A stretch of DNA of 64,000 nt from Hevea brasiliensis (taxonomy: Eukaryota; Streptophyta; Magnoliopsida; Malpighiales; Euphorbiaceae), in assembly GCF_030052815.1 (NCBI RefSeq), contig NC_079498.1, positions 74,944,992 to 75,008,991 of the forward strand, written 5' to 3'. Shown here in pieces: positions 33,809 through 44,930 of the stretch; the stretch's first letter is position 1; each line of letters starts with the position of its first letter. Position numbers and translations under genes: made by a program. The notes under the pieces were generated by a model. That model ran no database searches, had not been told where the DNA came from, and worked only from the letters and a program-made list of their open reading frames with translations.

Positions 33809-34813
33809 CTATCTTTTGGATATCCAACAAATCGACCTTTTTTCTGATCTGGTTTCCAATTTATCAGTGTTCAGCTTTTTGATATAAGCTGGACAACCCC
33901 AAATCTTAACATGCTTAAGACTTGGTTTTCTTCCATGCCATATCTCATAAGGTGTGGAAGATACTAATTTTGATGGAATCTTATTCAGAATATACAAAGC
34001 TGATTCTAATGCAAATCCCCAAAAGGAGATTGGCATATCAGTATAGCTCATCATACTACGTACCATATCCAATAGGGTACAATTTCTCCTTTCAGATACA
34101 CCATTCAACTGTGGTGTTCCTGGAGGAGTCAGCTAGGAAATAATGTCGTGCTCTCTCAAGTATTCATCAAATTTAGTACTCAAGTATTCACCTCCACGAT
34201 CTGATCGAAGAGCTTTAATACTCTTTCCTGTTTGATTTTCTACTTCAGATTTAAATTCTTTGAACTTTTCAAAGGATTCATGTTTGTATTTCATCAAATA
34301 CAAATACCCAAACCTTGATTTATCATCAGTAAGGGTAATAAAGTAATGAAAAACACCTCTAGCCATTTCTTTAAATGGACCACATACATCACTATGTATT
34401 AGCTCCAAAATATTTTCAGCTCTTAGCCCTTGTCCTACAAAGGGTGATCTAGTCATTTTGCCCTGTAGGCAAGATTCACAAGTTGGAGTTGGCTCAGAGC
34501 CCAATGAGGATAAAATCCCCATTTTCTCCAGTTTTGTAATCCTATCTTCTGCAACATGACCTAACCCTGAGTGCCAAATATATTTTGAACTTGAGTTGAT
34601 TTTCATCATGGCATTGCATTCTTTTAGATTGCTTGCATTAGATTTGTATTTAACATTATTATCTAGATAATAAAGTCCATCATGCATATAACCTGAACCA
34701 ACATATTTATTTCCAAAATAAATATTGCAAACATCATTTATAAACTGAAGTTCATAACCATCTCTAGTCAAACTAGATATAGAAATGATGTTCTTAAAAG
34801 GCATCAGGTACAT
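33809..34813 (-). pseudogene. Copia-2 integrase
   Basis: 34133-34813 encodes the end of the protease-integrase spacer (IISISSLTRDGYELQF, GLYYLDNN), the zinc finger (WHSGLGHVAEDRI ... CESC) and the first half of the core with IHSDVCGPF and ALRSDRGGEYLS. A stop at about 34133 (QL in Copia-1) and a second ORF at 33809-34108 give GVSERRNCTLLDMV, SALYILNKIPSKLV and VKIWGCPAYIKKL. All three catalytic acidic residues are present. It contains the 34.6-34.8 kb stretch deleted in Copia-1. Confidence 0.83.
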
Positions 34814-35043
34814 GCATAACCTTATTTAAATACAAAACATGTCCACACATGTATTAAGATCTAAATCCTATGGCTAAGGCTTCAACAGTTGAACCAATGC
34901 CAATTCAGAGTCTAATATCTCATTATTGCAAGCTGCTACTACTTGCTATACTCTAGACAGTTCCTATTCCAGTGCCCATCCTGCTGGCAGTGGAAACAAT
35001 TTCCTTTGCCTTTGTCAGCTTTGATCTTTGTTTTTCTGTTTGG

Positions 35044-35673
35044 CTATCTTCTTGGAAGATCCTGGAACTTGAGGTTTCTTTTTCTAATTGCCCTTTTTCT
35101 TGTTGGACTTTCCAGCAGAAGAAGATGTATCAAAGCTACCTCTTTTCCTTTATTGTCCGGCATATTCTTTTGGGCAATAACTAGCATGTTGAGTAAACCA
35201 GCCAAGGTGCATTCCTGTTTAGTCATATGAAAATTTGTCACAAAATTACCAAATGACTCAAGAAGGGACTGAAAGATCAAATTCGTCTGCAGTTGGAAAT
35301 CCATGTTAAAGTCAAGATGTTCCAACTGCTCAATCAGCCGAATCATCTTGTGGACATGATCCCCAACATTCTGTCCCTCAGACATCTTCATGCGGAATAG
35401 CTATCTAGATATCTCATACCTAGCATTCCTACTGTGCTTACCATACAACTCTTGTAGGTGAAGGAGGATCTCGCTCGCACTCTGCATGTTCTCATGTTGC
35501 TTCTGTAACTCGTTACTCAGGGAAGCAAGCATGTAACATTTAGCTCTCATATCATGCTCCTTCCACTTGTCCAAAGTTTCATGTTCCTCTTGAGTGGCCT
35601 CTGGAGGTAAGGGACCAGGAATATTTGAGTCTAGAACATATCCTATATGTTTAAGGTTCAGGATAAGTTTCAA
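35044..35673 (-). pseudogene. Copia-2 gag, 5'-truncated
   Basis: 35401-35673 carries LKHIGYVLDSNIPGPLPPEA and KWKEHDMRAKCYMLASLSNE, ending RYEISR-stop, where a TAG replaces the CAG (Gln) of Copia-1. The same frame resumes at 35044-35391 with MKMSEGQNVGDHVHKMIRLI and continues through a basic tail (TRKRAIRKRNLKFQ). The N-terminus before about 35700 is lost at the inversion junction. Confidence 0.8.
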
Positions 35674-35713
35674 ATTGCTTAGCTAATAAGATAAATTAGG
35701 TCCTGTCAACCTT

Positions 35714-36110
35714 AATGGAGGTGCAGTCAGTTGGAAGAGTTCCAAACAGAGCACGACTGCAGATTCCACTCTCGAGGTGAGTATATTCTCGCATCGAATC
35801 CGCAAAAAGAAGTCGTTTGGATGAAGAAGTTCGTGACAGAACTTACAGTAGTTCCTTCCATTGAGTCAGCAGTTCCATTACACTGTGACAACAATGGAGC
35901 AGTCATACAGGCTAAGGAACCAAGGTCTCACCCAAAATCCAAACACATAGAAAGGCACTACCACATTATCAGAGATATAGTTGGGCAAGGCGATATAGCC
36001 ATGCAGAAAAATAACATCAGCTAAAAAATTCAGCTGATCCATTCACTAAGCTTTTGTCACAAGTTCAGTTAGACCGACATCTTGAGAAGATAGGTCTAAG
36101 GTATTGTAAT
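35714..36110 (+). pseudogene. Copia-2 RNase H end, opposite strand
   Basis: This is the C-terminal part of the copia polyprotein, encoded on the plus strand, whereas the rest of Copia-2 is on the minus strand. 35731-36024 includes QKEVVWMKKFVTEL, then LHCDNNGAVIQAKEPRSHPK and SKHIERHYHIIRDIVGQGDI, standard copia RNase H C-terminus. An early part (about 35750-35800) is out of register with the family. It is the undamaged comparator for 2500-2840 in Copia-1. Confidence 0.82.
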
Positions 36111-36126
36111 GAATGGCTCTAGTGCT

Positions 36127-36136
36127 AGTGGGAGAT
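36127..36136 (+). other. Copia-2 polypurine tract
   Basis: agtgggagat directly precedes the LTR start TGTTAG at 36137, identical to the tract of Copia-1. Confidence 0.8.
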
Positions 36137-37916
36137 TGTTAGTAGTATGCCCTAGAGCATATCATTTAGTATGTATCTTGTACATATTTTAATAATAAAA
36201 GGCATTTCTACTTTTTCGTTTACATAATATATTTATGAGTCATAGAAAAGGTCCATTGACACATTGTTAGAACTATTATTCTTAAGTTGGTAAGAATATG
36301 AGTGACAATAGTTCTAGCACAAAGTATCATAAATAGGTTCACAATCGAGGATACTTCATAATAAGGACATGACCTATCCGGAAAGATTGTATTCATGTTT
36401 GTTCCCAAGTTATTTATATGAGATATAAATAAGATAGAATGGTGAGTCTCATGCCATATAACAAACTTGATAGGCACTTATAAATGATAAGTAGGTCGAA
36501 CCGGTGACACTTATGACAAGCACATGGAGTTTACTCTTGTCAATGTTTTGTCATAAATCATATCGATGCATATAATCTTTAGACTGAGATAGCACAGCTT
36601 ATCTTGTATATAGGTAGTTTGAGTTTGATCTCGCTTTCATACTTGTACTATGTATGGGTATATGGGCATGTGTTGGCTGCTGCTAGTTATATATGGAGGT
36701 AGTTGTTGATCAAGATGGAATCTGTTCCTCTAAGTAAATAGAGTTAAAATCCTATGTTCATTTAATTGTTCTTGATGTTTTAAGTTCTGGCCAGACAGAT
36801 AGATTTATTGTAAAAAAGAGTTTCGATGAGAAAAATCTTTTAATCAAGAACTGGAATTAAAAGAGAACATAATATTCATAGCAAATGGAGTTTGACATAA
36901 ACCATGACTCCAATTTGAGTTGGGATTTTGTATGAGAGAGATTCTAGTGCATGGTAACATATGATTATAGGTTCATTTAAGGTAAACCTTATTACTAATT
37001 GGGTGGCCATGGCATGCTATGCTAGGTGTTAACCATGGTCTATGAGGTTCATAAAATGATTTAGAGAAATCATTTATGGTAAGAAAGAGTTCTGATGATA
37101 TTAAGAGTTGATATCATGTCTCATTGCCAATTAGTGATGAGCCTAGTAAGTCACACACATACACAAGTTATCACCTATTTAAATATGATTTAATTAATTA
37201 ATTAAAGAGTTTAATTGATTAATTAAATAGATTTGGTTTGCAATTAAATTGCAAAGTCCCTAGCATGACTTGAAACCAAATCTAGATTATTGGATGTGTA
37301 GTATAAATTAAATTTATATTTAAAGTGTTTAAATATGAATTTAATTGATGAGAAATTAATTAATAGAGATTAATTAATTAATTTATATTTGATATAAATT
37401 AATTAGAAGAAGAAAATAATTATTTTGGGTTAAGAACTCAAAATTAAGACACAGGGGCATTTTGGTCATTTCACAGTGTGACACGTGGCACCATGAGATG
37501 GTGACACATGGGATTACACATAAGCTTACCAAATGTTTTTTAATCATATAAGATGATTAAAATCAAGATTAAATATAGGTTTGACACTTGGCACAATTTG
37601 ATTGGGTCACTTAAACCTAGAGCTAATCAAAGGGTGACATGTGGCAAGGGTTTAATGTGTTAACCTAGCTATTTAAGTGTGGTTATGAAAAGAAAACATA
37701 ACCAGCAGCCTCTCCTCTCAATTGTCACGCCACTTTGAGCCTCTCCAGCTATTTCTCTTCATCTCTCATCAATTCAAAGAGATTAGCCATCAATCTCTTG
37801 AATTAAGAACACTAGAAATTGTTTCTAGTGTCCTGTTTACATCTCTAATATCTTAAAAGGCAGAACTTGAATTTCTAATTAATAGAAAAGGCTTTAGAAG
37901 CTGTTCAAGGGCTGCC
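36137..37916 (+). repeat. Copia-2 LTR, 3'-truncated
   Basis: This is 1780 bp of the 2.1-kb copia LTR in plus orientation. It ends at ggctgcc (37916), where about 330 bp are missing and Gypsy-3 LTR sequence begins. A TATA-like ctatttaag lies at 37669-37677. The antisense ORF at 36220-36477 matches those at 2088 and 9525 and is not called. Confidence 0.88.
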
Positions 37917-38262
37917 AATGAAATTTGAATATTTCATTTGTGAAATTGAGCATGAATGAAATTATGGATTTGGATTGAGAATGGAGATCAAATGATTGTT
38001 TAAAAAATATGAGATGATGTTTGAGATTGTGAAAAATTTATATGTTTGAAATTATTGTTGAGATTTTAAACAGGTGGAAAATCGTCAAATTGTTAATAAA
38101 TTTGGGAAAACTCCATCGGTTTCTTTGATTAAATGAGTGAACTTAAATTAACAAAAATTAAATTTAATTACCAGGAAATATAATAAGATGAGATAAGGTG
38201 CTCCGGCACAGAATGCAGCACACCTTGCTCGGTTACACTGTAGGTAGGTAAGGGGTGTTTCA
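37917..38262 (+). repeat. Gypsy-3 5' LTR remnant
   Basis: This is the last 346 bp of the LTR, matching 45868-46213 of the 3' LTR and ending GGGGTGTTTCA. The first 2.7 kb, including any promoter, has been replaced by the Copia-2 LTR. Confidence 0.88.
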
Positions 38263-38267
38263 TTTAG

Positions 38268-38280
38268 TGGTATCAGAGCA
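38268..38280 (+). other. Gypsy-3 primer binding site (tRNA-iMet)
   Basis: tggtatcagagca, 5 nt after the LTR end, is an exact match to the expected initiator tRNA-Met complement. Confidence 0.9.
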
Positions 38281-38391
38281 CGGTTTAGGCGTTTCTGGAC
38301 CTAGATAAAGTGCATACCATGCTTTGCATTTGTAAGAGTTAAGGTGACACTAATGCAAATCTGTTTGTCTTTGGTTATTTTTTGTTAGGAT

Positions 38392-39620
38392 ATGGATCTA
38401 GCATCGCAGTGAGCCATTGAGGAAGAGGTGGAGAGTCATGCTCAACCCATGGCTGAAGCTCGAAGCAGGAAGGAACCTGCTCCACCAGTGCAAGAGGTAC
38501 CTACACAGCCTCAACAAGCTTTATTTCAACAAATGATAGAGTTCTTTAGACAAATGACTGGAGCTATTTTGTAACCTCAACAGCCACCCCAGAAGTCCCA
38601 TTTAGAAAAACTCAGAAAATATGGGGCTGTGGATTTTATGGATAAAAAGGAATATGACCCTACGGTAGCTGAACATTGGCTAGAAAGAACAAAAAGGGTC
38701 GTTCAGCAGCTCCATTGCACTCTAGAGCAGAAATTAGAGAGTGTTATATCCCTACTTCATGAGGATGCTTATCAATGGTGGGACACAGTATCAAGGGAGG
38801 TACAACCAATTCAAATAACATGGGAATTCTTCCTTGCTAAGTTTAGGAAGAAATACATCAGCAATGTGTATCTGGAGAAAAGAAGGAGAGAATTCATCAG
38901 TTTGAGGCAGAGACAATTGTCAGTGGCAGAATATGAACCGAAATTTGTAAGATTAAGCATATATAGAAGAAAAATAGTCCCTACTAAGGCAGATCGATGT
39001 AGGAGATTTGAAGAGGGGCTGAACGATAACATTAAGCTGCTCATCACAGCCTTGAGTATCACAGACTTTGCACAGTTGGCTGAGGCTGCACTGAAGGTTG
39101 AAAGGGTTAGAATTAATGAGCAGAGCAGAAGAAATAGGCAATAAAAGAGGGATTAGAGTCAAGCTAGTTCCTCATCTGCACCTAGTAAGAAATTTAGAGG
39201 CCCCCAGGCTCAGGGCCATAGCCAGACACAGAGTTAGGGCCAGTCACAGAGGCCTAGATCTCAGTTTACACCTAAGAGAGGCCGATTCACTCCATCAGTT
39301 GGCAGCTCTCCAAGGACAGTGTTTAGGGGACCAGCCCCAGCAGTTTCTTTAGCGTGTCCATAGTGTCATAAGTGGCACAGAGGTGAATGTTGGCAACTGA
39401 CTGGAGGATGTTTCTAGTGTGAGTCTACTGAGCATCAAGTGAGAGATTGCCTACGAAGAAATATTATAGTTGCTCCAGTACAAGCAGATAGATCCGCCCC
39501 TACGGCTGAGAGGGGTAGGAAGCATGGTAAGACAGAGACAGCTGAAAATTCACAGAGGCCTGCATCAGAATCAGTTGAGAGACCTGAGGGAAGGGTACTA
39601 GCTAGGGCATATGCTATGAG
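38392..39620 (+). pseudogene. Gypsy-3 gag
   Basis: Homologous start MDLASQ-stop-AIEEEVESH, then FFRQMTGAI. 38629-39144 is a 171-codon open stretch with most of the gag core: YDPTVAEHWLERTKRVVQQL, AYQWWDTVSREV, FFLAKFRKKYISNVYLEKRR and CRRFEEGLNDNIKLLITAL. The nucleocapsid at 39340-39470 has a damaged knuckle, CF-stop-CESTEHQVRDC. A stop also lies within the proline-rich part at about 38572. Confidence 0.85.
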
Positions 39621-39660
39621 GGCTCAAGAGGAGCAGGATGCTCCGGATGTCATCAGGGGT

Positions 39661-40250
39661 ATGTTTCTACTTTATGATATACCTGTGCATGCATTGGTGG
39701 ATCCAGGATCCACTCATTCTTACATTTGCATTAAGTTGCCCATGGAAAGGGTAATTTAAGTGGAGGAAAGTGACCGAGATATCCTAGTCACTAACCCACT
39801 AGGCCACAGTGCAGTGGTAAATAAAGTCTATAGAGGTTACCCATTGAGAATTCAGGGGTATGAGTTCTCGGCAGACCTAATTGAATTACCCTTCCATGAG
39901 TTTAATGTCATCCTTGGGATGGATTGGTTGTCACGTCATCAGGCAATAGTTAATTGTAAATTGAAGAGAATTACTTTGAAACTCTTGAGAATGAAGAAAT
40001 CACAGTTGTGGGTGAAAGGACAGATTTCCTATCTAATGTCATCTCAGCTACTGCTGCAATGAGACTGATTAGGAAAGGTTGTGAAGCCTATTTGGCACAT
40101 GTAGTTGACACTAGGCAGGCTAAGTTTGACCTGCATGACATTCTCACTGTATGTGACTTCGCTGATGTCTTCCCTGAGGAGTTGCCTTATTTGCCACTAG
40201 AAAGGGAAGTAGAATTTGCCATTGAGGTGATACTGGGCACAGTACCAATC
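39661..40250 (+). pseudogene. Gypsy-3 aspartic protease
   Basis: VHALVDPGSTHSYICIKLPM supplies the catalytic Asp. A TAA at 39757-39759 replaces a Leu codon, then ILVTNPLGHSAVVNKVYRGY and FHEFNVILGMDWLSRHQ follow. A one-base loss near 39990 shifts the frame; translation resumes at 40008 with [14 protein letters not shown], the linker to RT. Confidence 0.84.
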
Positions 40251-41500
40251 TCGATTGCTCCTTATAGGATAGCACCTACTGAATTAAAGGAGTTGAAAAT
40301 ACAGATACAGGAGTTACTGAATAAGGGGTTTATACACCTCAGTGTGTCACCATGGGGAGCTCCGGTACTATTTGTGAAGAAGAAGGACAGGACACTGAGA
40401 TTGTGCATAGATTACAGGCAGTTGAATAAAGTGACTGTGAAGAACAAGTACCCATTGCCTAGAATTGATGATCTGTTTGATCAATTAAAGGGAGCAGGTG
40501 TATTTTCTAAGATTGATCTTAGTTCAAGGTATCATCAGCTGAAGGTAAAGGATGTTGATGTGCCTAAGACTGCATTCAGAATACGGTATGGGCACTATTA
40601 ATTACTGGAGATGCCGTTTGGGTTAACAAATGCACCAGCAGCTTTCATGGACCTTATAAATCGTATCTTCCATCCATACTTAGATCAGTTTGTAGTGGTC
40701 ATTATTGGTGACATCTTGATGTATTCCAAGAATAGAAAAGAGCATGTTAAGCATTTAAGATTTGTTCTATAAACCTTGAGAGAGAAGAAGTTGTATGCTA
40801 GGTTGTTCAAGTGTGAATTCTGGTTAAATGAGATTACTTTCCTTGGACACATAATATCAGCTGATGGGATTACAGTGGATCCCAAGAAGATTGAAGCTGT
40901 AATATAATGGAAGCCTCCCAGGAATGCAACTGAAATCAGAAGTTTCTTGGGGCTAGCTGGGTATTACAGAAGGTTTGTGAAGGGGTTTTCTCTGATAGCT
41001 ACTCCACTGACTAAGTTACTGTATAAGAATACAAAATTTGACTGGAATAATAAGTGTCAAGCCAGTTTTGAGAAGTTGAAGACTATGTCAATAAAGGCTC
41101 CAATGTTGACATAGCCAGTATCTGGGAAGGACTTTGTGGTCTACAGTGATGCTTCTCATAATGGGCTTGGGTGTGTTCTGATGCAAGAAGGGAAGGTGGT
41201 CACTTATGTTTCCAGATAGCTAAGGCCACATGAAAAAAACTACCCTACTCATGATTTGGAGTTAGCAGCAATTATTTTTGCATTAAAGATATGGAGGCAC
41301 TACTTGTATGGTGAAAAGTGCTGCATATACACAAACCATAAAAGTCTAAAATACTTGCCAACCCAGAAGGAGCTCAACCTTAGACAAAGGTGATGGATTG
41401 AGTTCTTGAAGGATTATGACTGTGTGATAGATTATCATTCTGGGAAGGCAAATGTGGTTGCTGATGCTCTGAGCAGAAAGTCTATTACAGTTTTGAGATC
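40251..41500 (+). pseudogene. Gypsy-3 reverse transcriptase and RNase H
   Basis: RT is open through [20 protein letters not shown], then [20 protein letters not shown] and [13 protein letters not shown] to a TAA at 40599-40601 (YHYEFL in the sisters). The catalytic motif reads IIGDILMYS (about 40702-40730): the first Asp of IDD is Gly, so polymerase activity would be lost. Further stops are in the sequence after 40770, 40905, 41114 (TQP, CAG to TAG) and 41216 (RQL, CAG to TAG). RNase H motifs [17 protein letters not shown] and [14 protein letters not shown] are readable. Confidence 0.88.
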
Positions 41501-41619
41501 CTTGAACGCCTACTTATCCTTAGCTCAAGATGAAGCTATTTTGGCTGAGTTGCAAGTGAAGCCAAATCTGTTATAGCAGATACATGAGGGACAAAAGATG
41601 GGTGAAAAGTTAATGATTA

Positions 41620-43081
41620 TTATGGGTAGAATCACAGAGGGGAAGGAGACTGAATATGAGGTAAAAGAGGATGGGTGCTTGTACTAGAAGGAAAGAGTAT
41701 GTGTACAAGATGATGGGGAATTGAAGAAAAACATTCTGAAAGAGGCACACAACAGTGTTTATGCTATACACCTAGGGAGTACTAAAATGTACCATGATTT
41801 GAAGCCTCATTACTGGTGGTCTGGTATGAAGAAGGATATAGCTAACTATGTGACAAGATGCTTGACATGTCAGCAAGTCAAAGCAAAATACCAAGTTCCA
41901 TCAGGTTTGTTACAGCCTATAAACATACCTGAATGGAAATGGGATCGGGTCACCATGGATTTTGTTAGTAGTCTACCTCTCACCCAGAAGAAACATAATG
42001 CAGTATGGGTGATAGTAGATAGATTAATGAAATCAACACATTTTCTACCAGTCAGAACTGACTATTCACTGGAGAAGCTAGCAGAGTTATATATTAGTGA
42101 GATAGTTAGACTATATGGAATTCCAATTTTCATTATATTTGATAGAGACCCGATGTTCACGTCCAGATTTTGGAAGAAGTTGCAAGAAGCCTTGGGTACA
42201 CAACTTCACTATAGCATGGCTTTTCATCCTCAAACGGATGGACAGTCAGAACGGGTGATTCAGGTAAACCGTAAAACTCATTGAATTGTTATAAATATTA
42301 AACTAAAGTGATAGTAATAACATGAAGTATGTGATAGGTGCTTGAGGATATGCTAAGGAGTTGTGTCATAGAGTTTGAGGGAAGTTGGGACAAATACCTC
42401 CCACTGGCAGAATTTGCTTACAACAATAAATACCAAGCTAGTATTCAGATGGCTCCTTATGAAGCCTTATATGGGAGGAAGTGTAGAACACCAGTATGTT
42501 GGATAGAGCTTGGTGAAGATAAGGTTGTGGGACCAGACCTGGTGAAACAAATTGAGGAAAAGGTGAAATAGATCAAAGCCAATTTGAAAACTGCCACAGA
42601 TAGACAGAAGCCATATGCTAACTTGAAGAGAAAAGAAATAGTTTATGAAGTTGGCGACAAGTTGTTTCTCAAAGTATCACCATGGAAGAAAGTATTGAGG
42701 TTTGGAAGAAAGGGTAAGTTCAACCCTAGGTTCATTGGCCCATATGAAGTCATTGAAGGTGTGGGACCAGTAGCCTATAGGCTAACCTTACCATCAGAGC
42801 TGGACAAGATCCATAATGTATTTCATGTCTCAATGCTGAGGAGATACCAATCAGACCCTTCACATGTCATATCAATGGAAGAAATTGAAATACAACCAGA
42901 TTTGACATATGAAGAGGAATTAATAAGGATCCTAGCTCGGGGAGTGAAAGAATTGAGAAATAAGCAGATTCCACTAGTGAAAGTGGTTTGGAGGCACCAC
43001 AATACCGAAGAGGCAACTTGGGAAAGTGAAGAGACGATGAGGCAACATTTCCCCCAACTGTTTGCATTAGGTAAATTTTGA
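41620..43081 (+). pseudogene. Gypsy-3 integrase with chromodomain-like end
   Basis: 41721-42284 encodes the zinc finger (EAHNSVYAIHLG ... RCLTCQ) and core: TMDFVSSLPL, VIVDRLMKSTHFLPV, IFDRDPMFTSRFWKKL, then HPQTDGQSERVIQ with the catalytic Glu. A 74-bp intron-like gap follows. 42338-42571 continues MLRSCVIEFEGSWDKYLPLA; a TAG replaces a residue near 42571. 42584-43081 runs open with FIGPYEVIEGVGPVAYRL, HNVFHVSMLRRYQSDP and a chromodomain-like VVWRHHNTEEATWESEETMR. It ends QLFALGKF at a natural-looking TGA (43079-43081), 16 nt before the polypurine tract. Confidence 0.88.
42264..42337 (+). other. putative intron in Gypsy-3 integrase
   Basis: CAG|gtaaaccgt ... gatag|GTGCTTGAGG, 74 bp, phase 0, with an in-frame TGA at codon 7. 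The exon sides join as ...SERVIQ and VLEDML..., which is the uninterrupted gypsy integrase sequence. Its agtaataacatg is a possible branch site. Confidence 0.68.
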
Positions 43082-43097
43082 GGATGAAATTTTTGTT

Positions 43098-43109
43098 AAA
43101 GGGGAAGAA
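43098..43109 (+). other. Gypsy-3 polypurine tract
   Basis: aaaggggaagaa lies 1 nt before the 3' LTR start TGTAACGCCC at 43111. Confidence 0.85.
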
Positions 43110-44389
43110 TTGTAACGCCCTCACTTTAGGTAGTCCGTACATTCTACTGTTCTAGTGTCAAATGTCTTTTCGGATAGCTAGAATATTTGGGACTATATTT
43201 AAACTAGAGTGAAGGATCATAAATGACCTAAATAATGACTAAAAAAAATTAAGGAGAAATTTAAGAAACGAAATGCAAAGAGGTTAAAGGAGCCGAAGCT
43301 CCGGCGATGGGTAACCCTAACGGGAAGCGACTGTGAAGACAGTTTCCAACCCCAAACTCGTGGGGAAATCTATGAAATAATTATTTGAGATGTAATTAAA
43401 GGAATTTATGAGGTTTAGATGACAATAAAATGCCAAGAAAATTCATGTCAATTGATACAGACAATTATAACTCGGTGAGCACAATAAAGGGCATTTTGGT
43501 CATTTCACCCTCAAAGTTGATTTTTGACCAATATGTCCATTTAATTAAGTGATACTTATGTAATAAAATATGAAAAAATATTGATAAAAATTTAATTAGA
43601 AACGAGTAAAAGAAAGAAGAAAAAAAAAAAAACAAATGAAATTAAATTATAATTATGACATGTGCATGAAGTCATAATGGTGCAATTAAAATCTCTACCC
43701 AATTAAAACTTGACAAACACAATTAAAGAAATAAAAGGAATTAGAAGAGAAAAATTTAGTCATATTCTACCTCCCATTAATCTTGGCCGAAATACCATTA
43801 GAGAAGATCTCCCCCATTTTTCTTCATGCCAGCTTGATTTCCCAGCTAATCACACCACAAAACCCCTAAACCCCAACACAAAAATTTGTTATTTAGTCTT
43901 GGAGAAGTGTTTGGTAGCCAAGAATTGGGAAGAAAGTGAAGTTGGGAGAGTCTTGGAAGAGTTACAACAAAGGTTAGTGCAATTTTCGCCCTCTTTCTTT
44001 CTTTAATTCTTATCATGATGTTGAAGTGAGTCCATATTGCTTGAAATTGTGAAGAAATAATGAAGTTATGGAAGGATGAGATTTTGGCAGCCATAAGAGA
44101 ATGATGGTTTTGATTGATTAAAATTTGCCTAATAATGGTATTTGATAAGTATGTGTGAATTAGAAGTTGAATTTTCATGTGTGGTATGAAATTGAGAAAT
44201 TGGAGGTGAGGGTTTTGAACCAAAATTGGGGGTTTGTTAAATTGTCATTGAATTTGTGTTATTAAGGTCAATTAATGACCATTTGATGTGGTTTGACCTT
44301 AAAATGGAGTTAGTTATGGAATTGAAATGCTCAAAGGAGAAGTGCTCCCTTGTGCCAGAAATTATGGACTTTAAGTCTAGTAGGTTTGG

Positions 44390-44930
44390 GTAGCCATAAG
44401 TAGAGTTGTATAGCTTCAATTGGTGTAAATTCTATTGGAAATGAAACTAGGGACATAATGCCACATTTTTCATGAAGAGACCCTACCTAGAAACCCAACA
44501 CAAAGTGACCTAAAATTGATTTGAATCCAGGTGACCATAAGGTAGACCTGTAAAAATGACTATATGAACAGTGCTTGTTCAAATGGGCATAACTCATTGT
44601 AAAGAGGTCCAAATGACCTAATTCTTAAACCCATGGAAAGCTTAGACATAGTAGAACAATTTTCATGGAGATCATGAATCCTAATTCTGACCTTAACCTA
44701 GTCAAATTGCTAACCAAATTTAGCTCAACAAAACTGCTAGAACCAAAACTACCCAGAAAATCCTAAACATTGACAATCTGACCAGTTATAGTAAAAACAC
44801 CATAACTTGGGCTAAAAAACTCTGAATAGAGTGATTCAAAAAGGGAATAAGACCTTAAGGAACAACTTTGTTGAAGAGAGGTTGGCCAAATTTCCACTGT
44901 AGATTGGCCTAATGTAACAGTGAACTTAGA
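44390..44930 (+). repeat. three diverged copies of an LTR module
   Basis: Modules begin near 44390 (gccataagtagagttg), 44583 (ggcataactcattgta) and 44799 (accataacttgggcta). Each continues with a caatt or aaatga block and then a caactttcatgaagag-type block about 75-100 bp later. Equivalent triplets are at about 26541, 26733 and 26939 in Gypsy-2 and 48355, 48548 and 48752 in the solo LTR. In LTR D the first copy near 62806 lacks the cataac motif, and the others are at 62981 and 63204. Confidence 0.6.

Larger units (their letters stand above)
33154..37916. mobile_element. Copia-2, scrambled copia remnant
   Basis: This is a rearranged relative of Copia-1 in four blocks: a 129-bp LTR end (minus, 33154-33282), internal sequence from RT back to gag (minus, 33281-35712), internal sequence for the end of RNase H (plus, 35713-36136), and most of an LTR (plus, 36137-37916). 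RT core, protease and leader are missing. It sits inside the integrase of Gypsy-2 at its left end and is fused to a Gypsy-3 LTR at its right end. No target duplication can be assigned. Confidence 0.85.
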
